Assembly (NCBI GenBank): GCA_020632915.1
Contig: JACKEP010000009.1
Location: forward strand, 1-64,000
Direction: 5' to 3'
DNA: 64,000 bases
Source of the DNA: Alphaproteobacteria bacterium
GTDB lineage: Bacteria > Myxococcota_A > UBA796 > GCA-2862545
In this document: positions 38,051 to 48,381 of the stretch, piece after piece
Numbering within the stretch: the stretch's first letter is position 1
How the letters are laid out: every line of letters begins with the position of its first letter
Notes under the pieces: model-generated
What the model saw: the letters and a program-made list of their open reading frames with translations, nothing else
Databases searched by the model: none
Told to the model about the DNA's origin: nothing
Translations under genes and position numbers: made by a program

Positions 38051-38496
38051 TCGAGATGTCGCGATCCGCGCGGCACCGTCGGGGGCGATCGGGCGATCTC
38101 CCTGGTCGCAGCAGCCTCGTCGCCCTCTGGCACGCCCTGTGTTGGGTGCCGATGGCCGGGTGCTTCTACGTCAAGCCGATCCCGCAGATCGAGATCAACC
38201 AGCTCCCGGAGATCGCTGTACCGCTCAGCAACCCCGAGTACCGCCGCGTGACCTCCGACCGCGTCACCCTCTCGATCGTCGCCTCCGACCCCGACGGGGA
38301 CCCGGTCGGCTTCGAGTGGCCCGACCTCGACGACGTCCTGCACGAGCGGGAGGATCGCACCGAGGGCGAGTTCGCGCGGTCCCGCGTGGTCATCACCGAC
38401 CTCGACGCCCTTCAGTCCGACACGATCACCGCCCTCGTCCACGACGATCGCCCGGTCAACACGGTCGAGGTCGTGTTCTACCTGGAGCTGCCATGA
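38047..38496 (+). CDS. Lipoprotein with Ig/cadherin-like fold, unknown function
   Basis: A 149-residue lipoprotein. After an Arg-rich N-terminus (RHRRGRSGDLPGR) comes a hydrophobic stretch ending in MAGC, the lipidated Cys at about residue 39. The mature 110 residues are beta-rich: SDRVTLSIVASDPDGDPVGFEW is the SDPDGD signature seen in cadherin-like and Ig-like repeats that bind calcium or ligands. The GTG start overlaps the kinase stop (GTGA), with GGAGG four bases upstream, so translation is coupled. ATG 38056 is an alternative. It is a likely partner of the kinase's outer domain, from position only. Confidence 0.65.
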   Translation: MIEMSRSARHRRGRSGDLPGRSSLVALWHALCWVPMAGCFYVKPIPQIEINQLPEIAVPLSNPEYRRVTSDRVTLSIVASDPDGDPVGFEWPDLDDVLHEREDRTEGEFARSRVVITDLDALQSDTITALVHDDRPVNTVEVVFYLELP

Positions 38497-40040
38497 CCCC
38501 CGGGATCCGCGTCGCCCTGCTCGCGCTGCCCACCACGGGGCTGGTGTGGCTGACGGCGTGCTCGGCCGCCTCGGGCGACGGCGTCTGGGACGACGGCGAC
38601 CTCGACAACGACGACAGCGATCTCGTCGACACCGCCGCGGACGTGCTCGGCGGCTTCTACCTGGCGGTCGAGCCGGCGTCGGAGGTCGTCTCCGGTCAGA
38701 CCATCCTCCCGCGTCGCTTCGGTCCGTACCTGGGCGAAGGGGCGTTCCCGGTGACCATCGAGCCGGCGGTCACCGTGCGCGGCAGCATCCTGGGCGAGGC
38801 CATCACCCCGTGGGCGGTGCAGGCGGTGAGCGACGGCTCGGGCGGCCTGCCCACCGAGGCCGGGCCGGTGGCCGCCACGCTCACCTTCCGCGAGGGGGCC
38901 ACCCAGGCCGAGGTCGTCACCCGGTCCGACGACGCGGGTCGCTTCGAGGTGCCGCTGCACCCGGGCCTGCTGTCGCTCACCATCGTGCCCGACGACCCGT
39001 CCTATCCGGTCGATGTCCGTCCGATCTCGGCCTACGAGCCGGTGGTGGACCTGACCCTCGACATCGGACGCGGCGTGCCGATCTGGGGCCGCGTGCGCGA
39101 CGGCAGCGGCGTGCCGATCCCCAACGCAGGGGTGACGGCGTCCACGCTGACCGGGGTGCAGACGTCCGTGGCCACCACCGACGACGCCGGCTGGTACGAG
39201 CTGCGCGTGCAGCCGGGCGGCTGGCGGGTGTCGACCACCGGTCCCCAGGGCGGCCGCGAGCCCACGTTGACGACCCTTCCCATGGAGGTCGGCGACGACG
39301 GGCTCCGCGTCGATCTCGCCTACCGCGCGCCCCAGCGCGCCGATCTGACGCTGCGGGTGGTCGACAGCGGGGACCGCGGCCTCGAGGGGATGTCGGTGCG
39401 GCTCACGTCGCGCACGCTCGACGGCTACGCCCTGGGCACGGCGGCGTATGGCATCACCACCACCACGGACTCCCGCGGCTACGTCGACGCCCGCGTCCCG
39501 GACGGCACCTACGACGTCACGGTCGAGCCCCGGTCCGAGGAGCGGTTCGGCGCGCGTCGCCTCGCCGACACCGCCCTGCGCGGCGAGACCGACCTCGGCA
39601 ACGTCATGGTCGTCGGCTTCGTCGACCTCGTGGCCCGCATCGTGGACGGCGTCGACACCCCCCTCGTGGGCGCCCAGCTGCTGTGCACCGAGACCGAGGG
39701 CCTGGGGCGCACCTGGCTCGCACGCACCGACGACCTCGGGGTGGTCGAGCTGTCGGTGCCCCGCTCCGAGATGCGCTGCACAGCGACGCCCCCCGGCGAC
39801 CGCCTCGACCTGTCGCCCCTGTCCGGGGTGTTCCCCGATCCGCTCGCCATCGAGGAGCTCACCCTCGAGCCGGGCACGCCGATCTCCGGCACGGTGACCT
39901 ACGCGCTCGCCGTCGGCGCATCCCCGGGGCGCTTCGCCACGGTGCTCGTCCTCGACGACGACTTCGAGGTCGTGGCCTCCGGCCTGACCGACGACCAGGG
40001 TCGCTTCGACATCCAGGCACCGGCGGCGCCGGAGCGCTGA
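38493..40040 (+). CDS. Large lipoprotein with carboxypeptidase-regulatory-like repeats
   Basis: A 515-residue lipoprotein: lipobox LTAC (Cys23) then an Asp/Ser/Asn-rich linker. The rest is four to five beta-sandwich repeats of the carboxypeptidase-regulatory-like type, e.g. IWGRVRDGSGVPIPNAGV with TTDDAGWYELRV, LVDTPL-like VDTPLVGAQLLCTETEG with TDDLGVVELSV and ISGTVTY. Such repeats are structural or ligand-binding. ATG 38493 overlaps the previous stop (ATGA). It is the last gene of the kinase operon. The protein is probably outside the cell envelope; a sensory role with the kinase is inference. Confidence 0.8.
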   Translation: MTPGIRVALLALPTTGLVWLTACSAASGDGVWDDGDLDNDDSDLVDTAADVLGGFYLAVEPASEVVSGQTILPRRFGPYLGEGAFPVTIEPAVTVRGSILGEAITPWAVQAVSDGSGGLPTEAGPVAATLTFREGATQAEVVTRSDDAGRFEVPLHPGLLSLTIVPDDPSYPVDVRPISAYEPVVDLTLDIGRGVPIWGRVRDGSGVPIPNAGVTASTLTGVQTSVATTDDAGWYELRVQPGGWRVSTTGPQGGREPTLTTLPMEVGDDGLRVDLAYRAPQRADLTLRVVDSGDRGLEGMSVRLTSRTLDGYALGTAAYGITTTTDSRGYVDARVPDGTYDVTVEPRSEERFGARRLADTALRGETDLGNVMVVGFVDLVARIVDGVDTPLVGAQLLCTETEGLGRTWLARTDDLGVVELSVPRSEMRCTATPPGDRLDLSPLSGVFPDPLAIEELTLEPGTPISGTVTYALAVGASPGRFATVLVLDDDFEVVASGLTDDQGRFDIQAPAAPER

Positions 40041-40045
40041 CCGGG

Positions 40046-40783
40046 TCAGCCCTCGTCGAGCACGACGCCGGCGAGCACCACGCCGACCACGTCGCCGCGC
40101 TCGGCAGCCTCGGCCCGGGCGACCGCCTCGTGCAGGTCGCCGCTGAGCACCACGCCCGTGCGCACCGCCCCGCCGAGCCGCCAGGTGATCTGCCACGCCG
40201 ACGTGCCCGCACCGAGGCCGGCGGCACCGGACGTCGCCGGGGACATCGGCCGCCCCAGGGCAGGGATGCCCCGCTTGACCCGGTAGTTGCGGACGGCGTT
40301 GAGGCTGACGCCCGCGCGCTCGGCGACCACCCGGTCGGGCACGGCGCCGAGGAGGTCGGAGAAGGTGTCGAGGCGCGACCGCCGCGGCCCACGAGCGCCG
40401 CGCGCCCGTCGCGGACCGGCGTAGCCGGGGATGTGGTGGCGGGCGCGGTAGCTCGCCACCGTGCGGATGCTGACACCCGCCAGGCGCGCCACCTCGCCGT
40501 CGGGCACCTTGCCGAGCAGATCGGCGTGCGCCAGGAGGCGGGCGTCCTTGCTGCCGGCGCGGGCGGGCGGCAGGTCGGCGCCAGCGTCGTCGACCGACGC
40601 CTCGTGCCGCGGAGCGGGCGACGCGCCCAGCGGCAGCGCGTCGGTGTGGCCGCGCGTGCGCTCCAGCGCGCCCGAGATCTCGCCAGGGGACACGCCGAAG
40701 CGTCGCGCGAGGTCGGCGAGCGGCAGCGTGTCGGCCAGCCGCGCGATCTGCGGCCAGACGTCGCGGGACTCCAGGTCGGACAT
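40046..40783 (-). CDS. Triple helix-turn-helix protein
   Basis: A 245-residue protein with three related HTH units. Unit 1 (residues 18-42): LADLARRFGVSPGEISGAL. Units 2 and 3 are close repeats: DLLGKVPDGEVARLAGVSIR at 88-107 and DLLGAVPDRVVAERAGVSLN at 143-162, each followed by a V..YR..R/H.IP tail. The C-terminal 50 residues (QITWRLGGAVRTGVVLSGDL) are beta-rich and unfamiliar. Arg/Pro linkers join the units. GAGGA lies ahead of ATG 40783 in good spacing. A DNA-binding role is likely from the HTHs; the target is unknown. Confidence 0.65.
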   Translation of the reverse strand: MSDLESRDVWPQIARLADTLPLADLARRFGVSPGEISGALERTRGHTDALPLGASPAPRHEASVDDAGADLPPARAGSKDARLLAHADLLGKVPDGEVARLAGVSIRTVASYRARHHIPGYAGPRRARGARGPRRSRLDTFSDLLGAVPDRVVAERAGVSLNAVRNYRVKRGIPALGRPMSPATSGAAGLGAGTSAWQITWRLGGAVRTGVVLSGDLHEAVARAEAAERGDVVGVVLAGVVLDEG

Positions 40784-40945
40784 GTCAGCTTCCTCGAAGG
40801 ACCAACGTGCGCAGAGGAAGGCAGCGCTGCGACACTTGCATGCGCGAAACCCCACCCTCGCGTGCATAACCCCGCGACGCAGGACGCCAAGATCGCGACG
40901 GCGACCCGGATCCGTCCCGTCCGTCGACGGGGCGGACGCGCGTGC

Positions 40946-40951
40946 TACGGT
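40946..40951 (+). promoter_or_regulatory. Candidate -10 hexamer TACGGT
   Basis: TACGGT 23 bases before the ATG of the exported TPR-like protein, the same hexamer as upstream of lon. The 190-base region between this gene and the divergent HTH gene contains no other clear feature. Confidence 0.3.
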
Positions 40952-40973
40952 GCGCCACCGAACGCGGTCGTGC

Positions 40974-41789
40974 ATGCCCCTGCTCCTCACCCTGCTCCTC
41001 GGACTCGCGGTGCCGGCCCACGCCGAGGAGCCGCAGGACGCACCGGTGGCACCGGCGAACGACGCGCCGGCGGCGGCGCTGGCACGGGCGCGCGAGGCCT
41101 ACGCGCTGGGCGACTTCGACGCCGCGCACGACGGCTTCCTCGCCCTGGTGCAGCGGGCGCGCAACGTCGGGGACGTGCCCGCCGAGGTGGAGTCCGAGGC
41201 CTGGATCTACCTGGGCGAGATGCAGTACCTCGACGGCAACCAGGCCGGCGCCGAGGCGCGCTTCCGCATGGTGCTGCAGCGGGATCCCACGTACACCGTG
41301 TCCCCGGTCGCCCACCCGCTCGAGGTCATCGGCTTCTTCGACGTCGTGCGCACGGCGGTGACCACCGAGCGCGAGGCCGCGCGTGAAGGCATCAAGCCCT
41401 ACCCGTGGTGGGGCTACACGCCGCTGGGCGTCCCCCAGTTCAAGCAGCGCCGACCGGTGCGGGGCACGCTGTACGCCTTCTTCCAGGTCGGCTTCGCGGC
41501 CACGTCCGTCGCGTCCTGGTTCATCGTCGACGCCGCGGTCAAGCGCATCGACACCGACCAGTCGGCGGGCGATCCGGTGGGCGTCGCCAACAGCCAGCTC
41601 GCCCGTCGCCGCGCCACCGACCTGCGCAACGGCCTGTCGTACAGCTTCGCCACCGCGTTCTACGTCACCTGGGCCGCCTCGATCGCCGACGGCGGCCTGT
41701 CGTGGCGCAAGGATCAGGTGGTGCTCACCGGCGTGGGCGTCGCGCCGTCCCGCGACGGGGTGATGGTGAGCGTCTCCGGACGCTTCTGA
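40974..41789 (+). CDS. Exported TPR-like protein with C-terminal membrane segments
   Basis: A 271-residue protein with a short signal peptide (PLLLTLLLGLAVPAHA, cleavage after AHA). The next 110 residues form two TPR-like helical hairpins, e.g. ALARAREAYALGDFDAAHDGFL and LDGNQAGAEARFRMVL, ending in a conserved-looking PLEVIGFFDVVR. The last 90 residues contain two hydrophobic helices (about 165-182 and 215-232) and a final beta strand. No function is known to me. Such proteins often organise envelope complexes. The next gene starts 55 bases later and has its own candidate promoter. Confidence 0.62.
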   Translation: MPLLLTLLLGLAVPAHAEEPQDAPVAPANDAPAAALARAREAYALGDFDAAHDGFLALVQRARNVGDVPAEVESEAWIYLGEMQYLDGNQAGAEARFRMVLQRDPTYTVSPVAHPLEVIGFFDVVRTAVTTEREAAREGIKPYPWWGYTPLGVPQFKQRRPVRGTLYAFFQVGFAATSVASWFIVDAAVKRIDTDQSAGDPVGVANSQLARRRATDLRNGLSYSFATAFYVTWAASIADGGLSWRKDQVVLTGVGVAPSRDGVMVSVSGRF

Positions 41790-41844
41790 GTCCCCGCACG
41801 ACGCCGTGGGCGCCGGTGTTATGCACGAGGGGTCCGGAGGCGGG

Positions 41845-43620
<1,776 letters not shown>

Positions 43621-43654
43621 CGCGCCCGCCTCGGCGAACGGCGCAGGGGCGCGC

Positions 43655-44269
43655 ATGCTCACCTTCGGCCTGACCGGCGGCATCGGCACCGGCAAGTCCA
43701 CCGTCGCCGCCCAGCTGCGTGCGCGCGGCATCCCGGTGCTCGACGCCGACCTCGTCGCGCGCGACGTCGTCGCCCCGGGCTCGGAGGGCCTGGCCGAGAT
43801 CGTGGCCGCGTTCGGCCCCGACGTCCTCGACGCCAGCGGCGCCCTCGACCGGGCGGCGATGCGGCGCCGGATCATGACCGACGCCGATGCCCGCGCCCGG
43901 CTGGAGGCCATCACCCACCCGCGCATCTTCCACGGCGTGATGGACGCGCTCAACGCGCTCGAGGAGGACGGCGAGCGGATCGCGGGCGTGGAGGCCGCGC
44001 TGATGGTCGAGACGGGGTCCTACCGGCTCTACGATCGGCTCGTGGTGGTCTCGTGTGCCCCCGACACGCAGGTGGCCCGCGTGGTGGCGCGCGACGGGGT
44101 GTCGGCCGACGAGGCCCGCACGGTGCTCGCGGCGCAGCTGCCCCTGGCCGACAAGGAGGCCGTCGCCGACGTCGTCGTCCACAACGACGGCGACCTCGCC
44201 GCCCTCGAGGCCCAGGTCGACGCGCTCATCGTCCGCCTCGCCGCCGACGACTTCGACGACGAGGAATAG
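43655..44269 (+). CDS. coaE: Dephospho-CoA kinase
   Basis: A 204-residue P-loop kinase catalysing the last step of coenzyme A synthesis. LTFGLTGGIGTGKSTVAAQL carries Walker A; DADLVARDVV and ITHPRIF are the conserved CoaE segments. The C-terminal acidic tail (DDFDDEE) is short. ATG 43655 has AGGGG eight bases upstream, and the frame is not shared with the activator gene, 34 bases away. It converges with apt. Length is normal. Confidence 0.93.
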   Translation: MLTFGLTGGIGTGKSTVAAQLRARGIPVLDADLVARDVVAPGSEGLAEIVAAFGPDVLDASGALDRAAMRRRIMTDADARARLEAITHPRIFHGVMDALNALEEDGERIAGVEAALMVETGSYRLYDRLVVVSCAPDTQVARVVARDGVSADEARTVLAAQLPLADKEAVADVVVHNDGDLAALEAQVDALIVRLAADDFDDEE

Positions 44270-44282
44270 GCCCCGGGCGGGG

Positions 44283-44810
44283 TCAGTACACGAGCAGGCT
44301 GCGCACCGGCACGTCGAGCTTGTCGCGTCCGCCGAGGAAGCCGAGCTCGACCACGAAGCAGCAGGCGACGACCTCGCCGCCGAGGCGTCGCACCAGGTCG
44401 ACGGCGGCGGCGGCCGTGCCGCCGGTGGCGAGCACGTCGTCGACGATCACCACGCGGTCGCGCGGGCGGATGGCGTCCTTGTGCAGCTCGAGCGTGGCCG
44501 AGCCGTACTCGAGGTCGTAGCTGACCGACACCGTGTCCCACGGCAGCTTGCCGGGCTTGCGCGCCGGCACGAACCCGGCGTGCAGCTGGGTGGCCACGGC
44601 GGCGCCGAAGATGAAGCCACGCGACTCGACGCCCACGACCTCGTCGACCGGTTCGCCCGCAAACTGCCCGGCGGACCACGTGACGATGTCGTGCAGCAGG
44701 CGCGGGCTCGCCAGCACCGGGGTGATGTCCTTGAAGACGATGCCCTTCTGCGGGAAGTCGGGCACGTCGCGGATGGTGTCCTTCAGGGCGCGGACGAGCA
44801 CGTCGGACAT
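44283..44810 (-). CDS. apt: Adenine phosphoribosyltransferase
   Basis: A 175-residue purine-salvage enzyme making AMP from adenine and PRPP. FPQKGIVFKDITPVLA is the N-terminal family signature; VGVESRGFIFGAAVA precedes the PRPP-binding motif VVIVDDVLATGGTAAAA. GGAG lies five bases ahead of ATG 44810. It converges with coaE (13 bases between stops) and follows the DedA-like gene on the minus strand, with a 16-base gap, so the two may be co-transcribed with surE. Confidence 0.95.
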   Translation of the reverse strand: MSDVLVRALKDTIRDVPDFPQKGIVFKDITPVLASPRLLHDIVTWSAGQFAGEPVDEVVGVESRGFIFGAAVATQLHAGFVPARKPGKLPWDTVSVSYDLEYGSATLELHKDAIRPRDRVVIVDDVLATGGTAAAAVDLVRRLGGEVVACCFVVELGFLGGRDKLDVPVRSLLVY

Positions 44811-44826
44811 GGGGTCTCCCGGGAGG

Positions 44827-45465
44827 TCAGTGCAGCAGCAGGCGCAGGACGAGGAAGCCCCCGACGAGCAGCACCCCGAACGCGATGGTGAGCTTGTCGA
44901 AGTGGGCCTCGATGAAGTGGGCGATCGCCTCACCCTTCCAGTGGATGAGCCCGGCGATGAGGAAGAAGCGGAAGCCGCGGCCGACCACGCTGGCGGCGGT
45001 GAAGGCTGCCACGTCCATGCCCGCAGCGCCGGCGGTGATGGTGATCACCTTGTACGGGATGGGCGTGATCGCCGCGAGCAGCACGGCGAGGTTGCCCTGC
45101 TCGCGGAACCAGTCGCGGTAGGTCTCGAAGACGTCGACCTTGCCGTAGAACTCGAGGATCGGCAGCCCGACGAGCTCGAACGCGCTGTGGCCGATCCAGT
45201 AGCCGAACAGGCCGCCCATCACCGACCCCACCGTGCACAGCAGCGCGAACTGCAGGCTGCGGGTGGCCAGCCCCAGGCACAACGCGATGAGCAGCGGGTC
45301 GGGCGGGATCGGGAAGAAGGACGACTCGACGAAGGCGAGGACGAACAGGGCCAGGGGCCCGAACGGCGACGCGGCCCAGCCGAGCACCCAGTCGTACATC
45401 CAGCGGACCCAGCCCATCACGCCCTGGTACTTCGGCGCTTCGGCGTCAGGTGTCGAGACGGTCAC
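44827..45465 (-). CDS. YqaA-type DedA/VTT-family membrane protein
   Basis: A 212-residue integral membrane protein with four to five membrane segments and the family core: FVLAFVESSFFPIPPDPLLI, then GSVMGGLFGYWIG and ITPIPYKVITITAGAAGM. The VTT/DedA superfamily flips or scrambles lipids and supports membrane energetics. The start is uncertain: GTG 45465 (GGAG eight bases upstream, 20-base overlap with surE) or ATG 45417. The longer form is given. It lies between surE and apt on the same strand. Confidence 0.82.
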   Translation of the reverse strand: MTVSTPDAEAPKYQGVMGWVRWMYDWVLGWAASPFGPLALFVLAFVESSFFPIPPDPLLIALCLGLATRSLQFALLCTVGSVMGGLFGYWIGHSAFELVGLPILEFYGKVDVFETYRDWFREQGNLAVLLAAITPIPYKVITITAGAAGMDVAAFTAASVVGRGFRFFLIAGLIHWKGEAIAHFIEAHFDKLTIAFGVLLVGGFLVLRLLLH

Positions 45466-46201
45466 GCAGCGGCTCCAGGAAGGTCGACAGGGTGGGGTCG
45501 GAGTGCAGCGGGGTGACGCTGGCGTAGCCCTGCTCCACGAGCGGGCCGTCCGAGTCGGCGATGTCGGCGAACGACAGGTGGGGCCCGCCGATCCAGTAGT
45601 AGTGGCGCCCCCACGGATCCTCGCGCCGGAGCACGCGGTTGGCATAGCGGCGCACGCCCAGCGTGGCGGTGCGCACGCCCTTGAGCGCCACCCGGGGGAT
45701 GTTGGGGACGTTGACGTTGAGCAGCGTGTGGGGCGGCAGGCCGTGGCTGACGACGTCGCGCGCCACGTGCCGCGCGACGTGACACGCCGTGTCCCAGTGC
45801 AGCGCCTCGTCTTCGGGCAGCACGTGCAGCGAGATGGCGACCGCGGGGAACCCCGCCATCACCGCCTCACGCGCCGCGGCCACGGTGCCCGAGTAGTGCA
45901 CGTCGGTGCCGAGGTTGCTGCCGCGGTTGACGCCGGACAGCACCAGGTCGGGCGGTCCGTCGAGCAGGCCGTGGGCGCCCAGGTAGATGCAGTCGGCCGG
46001 GGTGCCGTCCACCGCGAACCGGCGCTCGCCACGACGGCGCGCCCGCAGCGGCGCGGCCAGCGTGAGGCTGTGGCTCTTGGCGCTCTGCTCGCTGTCGGGG
46101 GCCACGACCCACACGTCGCCGAGGTCCATCACGGCATCGGCGAGCGCGCGGATGCCCGGCGCGTCGAAGCCGTCGTCGTTCGAGACCAGGATCCGCACCA
46201 C
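45446..46201 (-). CDS. surE: 5'/3'-nucleotidase SurE
   Basis: A 251-residue metal-dependent phosphatase acting on nucleoside monophosphates and short polyphosphate. ILVSNDDGFDAPGI carries the metal ligands Asp9 and Asp10; APDSEQSAKSHSLT and SGVNRGSNLG provide the remaining ligands. Length matches. The start is one of two adjacent GTG codons (46201 or 46198), with GGAGG just ahead. It diverges from ppk1 and overlaps the YqaA gene. In many genomes surE is linked to stress survival; here it adjoins polyphosphate synthesis, which fits its exopolyphosphatase side activity. Confidence 0.93.
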   Translation of the reverse strand: MVRILVSNDDGFDAPGIRALADAVMDLGDVWVVAPDSEQSAKSHSLTLAAPLRARRRGERRFAVDGTPADCIYLGAHGLLDGPPDLVLSGVNRGSNLGTDVHYSGTVAAAREAVMAGFPAVAISLHVLPEDEALHWDTACHVARHVARDVVSHGLPPHTLLNVNVPNIPRVALKGVRTATLGVRRYANRVLRREDPWGRHYYWIGGPHLSFADIADSDGPLVEQGYASVTPLHSDPTLSTFLEPLRDRLDT

Positions 46202-46242
46202 GCCTCCGGCCGCGACCTGTAACCACCGGCGTCGCGGTCCGT

Positions 46243-46248
46243 TAGGCT
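46243..46248 (+). promoter_or_regulatory. Candidate -10 hexamer TAGGCT of ppk1
   Basis: TAGGCT 33 bases before the GTG start of ppk1, in the same relative position as similar TAnnnT hexamers at other genes. No -35 recognised. Confidence 0.3.
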
Positions 46249-46281
46249 GGCGACGAAACGGCCTTCGTCCCCGGAGCCCTC

Positions 46282-48372
46282 GTGACCGACAACCAGGCCG
46301 CGCCCGTCGTGGTGCCCACCCACCTGGGCGATCCGCCGATGATCGACCGGGAGTCGAGCTGGTTGCAGTTCAACGAGCGCGTGCTCGAAGAGGCGCGCGA
46401 CGGGGCGAACCCGCTGCTCGAGCGCGTCCGGTTCCTGACGATCTTCCACGCCAACCTGGACGAGTTCTTCATGATCCGGGTCAGCGGCATCAAGCAGCAG
46501 ATCGCCGCAGGCGTCGAGGTGCTGTCCCACCAGGGCCGCACGCCCCGTCAGCGCCTGGCTGCCCTGGCGGTCGAGGTGCGCCGCTGCCTCGCCGAGGCCG
46601 ACACCTGCCTCGATGCGCTCACCGATCAGCTCGAGGGCCACGGGATCTCGATCGTCCGCCACCCGCAGCTGACCGACGACGAGCGCGTGCACTGGGACGC
46701 CCAGTACGAGGAGCGCGTGCACCCGGTGCTCACGCCCCTGGCCGTCAGCCCCGCGTTCCCCTTCCCGTTCATCTCGAACCTGTCGCTCAACCTCGCGCTC
46801 TACGTCACGTCACCCGACGGCGAGCGGCGCCTGGTCCGCATCAAGATCCCCGACCACCTGCCGCGCTTCGTCGCCGTGAGCGGTCAGGACGGCGGGGCGC
46901 CGGTGCGGATGATGCCCATCGAGTCGCTGATCAAGGCGAACCTGCAGTCGCTGTTCCCCGGCATGGCGGTCGACACGCCCTACACGTTTCGCGTCACGCG
47001 CGATGCCGACGTCGAGATCCGGGAGGACGAGGCCGACGACCTGCTGAAGTTCGTCGAGGAGGAGGTCCGCAAGCGCCGGTTCGGCCAGGCGGTCCGCCTC
47101 GAGGTCGACGCCAGCGCGCCGGACGAGATGGTCGCCGAGCTCAAGGCCGGCCTTCACCTGGGCGACGAGGACACCTTCCGGATCCGCGGCATCGTGGCCC
47201 CCGCCGCCCTGGCGCGGCTGTGCGATCTGGAGTTCCCGTCCCTGAAGTTCCCGCCGTTCGCGCCGCGCCTGCTCGACCCGCACGACACCGAGAACCTGTT
47301 CGACCGCATCCGCCAGGGCGACCTGCTCCTGCACCACCCGTTCGACAGCTTCGCGCCGGTGGCCGAGTTCATCCACCAGGCCGCGCACGACCCGTCGGTG
47401 CTCGCGATCAAGCAGACGCTGTACCGCACCTCCAGCAAGAGCCCCGTCATCGGCGCGCTGCTGGAGGCGGTGGAGAACGGCAAGCAGGTGGCCGCCGTCG
47501 TCGAGCTCAAGGCGCGCTTTGACGAGGAGAACAACATCCACTGGGCGCGTCGCCTCGAACAGGCCGGCGTGCACGTCATCTACGGCGTCCCCGGGCTCAA
47601 GACGCACGCCAAGCTCAGCCTCGTGGTGCGTCGGGAGGACGACGGCCTGCGCCGCTACGCCCACATCGCCACGGGCAACTACAACCCGGTCACGGCCCGC
47701 ATCTACACCGACCTCGGCCTGTTCACCTGCGACCCGGACATGACGGCCGACGTCGCCGACCTGTTCAACCGCATCACGGGCTTCGCGCGCCCCACCGGCT
47801 ACCGTCGGGCGCTCGTGGCGCCGCGGTTCATGGCGCGCGGCCTGCTCGATCGCATCCGCTTCGAGACGAACGAGGCGCGGGCGGGTCGGCCGGCCCGCAT
47901 CATCGCCAAGTGCAACGCCATCATCGAGCGCGACATGGTCGAGGCGATGTACGAGGCGTCCCAGGCCGGCGTGCGCATCGAGCTGTTGGTACGGGGCATC
48001 TGCGGGCTGGTGCCGGGCATCCCCGGCGTGTCCGAGAACATCGTCGTCCGCTCGGTGGTCGGTCGCTTCCTGGAGCACAGCCGGGTGTTCTGGTTCCACC
48101 ACGGCGGCACGTCGCTCTGCTACTTCGGCTCCGCCGACCTGATGGGCCGCAACCTCCACCGCCGCGTCGAGGTGATGTTCCCGATCGAGGACCCGGCGCT
48201 CAAGCGCTGGCTGCGGGAGGTCTACCTGCAGCGCTACCTCGACGACGTCGGCCGCACGCGGGAGATGCTCCCCGACGGCACGTTCCGACGCGTCCGCGAC
48301 GTGCTCGGACGGTCCACGCCCGACGTCCACCAGCAGTTCCTCGCCGACCTCGGGGCCGCCGTCCCCCGCTGA
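46282..48372 (+). CDS. ppk1: Polyphosphate kinase 1
   Basis: A 696-residue enzyme polymerising the gamma phosphate of ATP into polyphosphate. ESSWLQFNERVLEEARD starts the N domain. The two conserved His regions are present: GLKTHAKLSLVVRRE with His442 (the autophosphorylated residue by analogy to E. coli His435) and FHHGGTSLCYFGSAD at 606. RTSSKSPVI and NIHWARRLE give the nucleotide site. Complete length. GTG start at 46282. Its stop is nine bases from the convergent helicase gene. Confidence 0.95.
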   Translation: MTDNQAAPVVVPTHLGDPPMIDRESSWLQFNERVLEEARDGANPLLERVRFLTIFHANLDEFFMIRVSGIKQQIAAGVEVLSHQGRTPRQRLAALAVEVRRCLAEADTCLDALTDQLEGHGISIVRHPQLTDDERVHWDAQYEERVHPVLTPLAVSPAFPFPFISNLSLNLALYVTSPDGERRLVRIKIPDHLPRFVAVSGQDGGAPVRMMPIESLIKANLQSLFPGMAVDTPYTFRVTRDADVEIREDEADDLLKFVEEEVRKRRFGQAVRLEVDASAPDEMVAELKAGLHLGDEDTFRIRGIVAPAALARLCDLEFPSLKFPPFAPRLLDPHDTENLFDRIRQGDLLLHHPFDSFAPVAEFIHQAAHDPSVLAIKQTLYRTSSKSPVIGALLEAVENGKQVAAVVELKARFDEENNIHWARRLEQAGVHVIYGVPGLKTHAKLSLVVRREDDGLRRYAHIATGNYNPVTARIYTDLGLFTCDPDMTADVADLFNRITGFARPTGYRRALVAPRFMARGLLDRIRFETNEARAGRPARIIAKCNAIIERDMVEAMYEASQAGVRIELLVRGICGLVPGIPGVSENIVVRSVVGRFLEHSRVFWFHHGGTSLCYFGSADLMGRNLHRRVEVMFPIEDPALKRWLREVYLQRYLDDVGRTREMLPDGTFRRVRDVLGRSTPDVHQQFLADLGAAVPR

Positions 48373-48381
48373 CCGGGCCGA

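Noticed and set aside
40856..41832. GTTATGCACG followed by GAGGG on opposite strands near 40860 and at 41817
   Set aside because: Two short copies with different distances to starts; not enough to call an operator.
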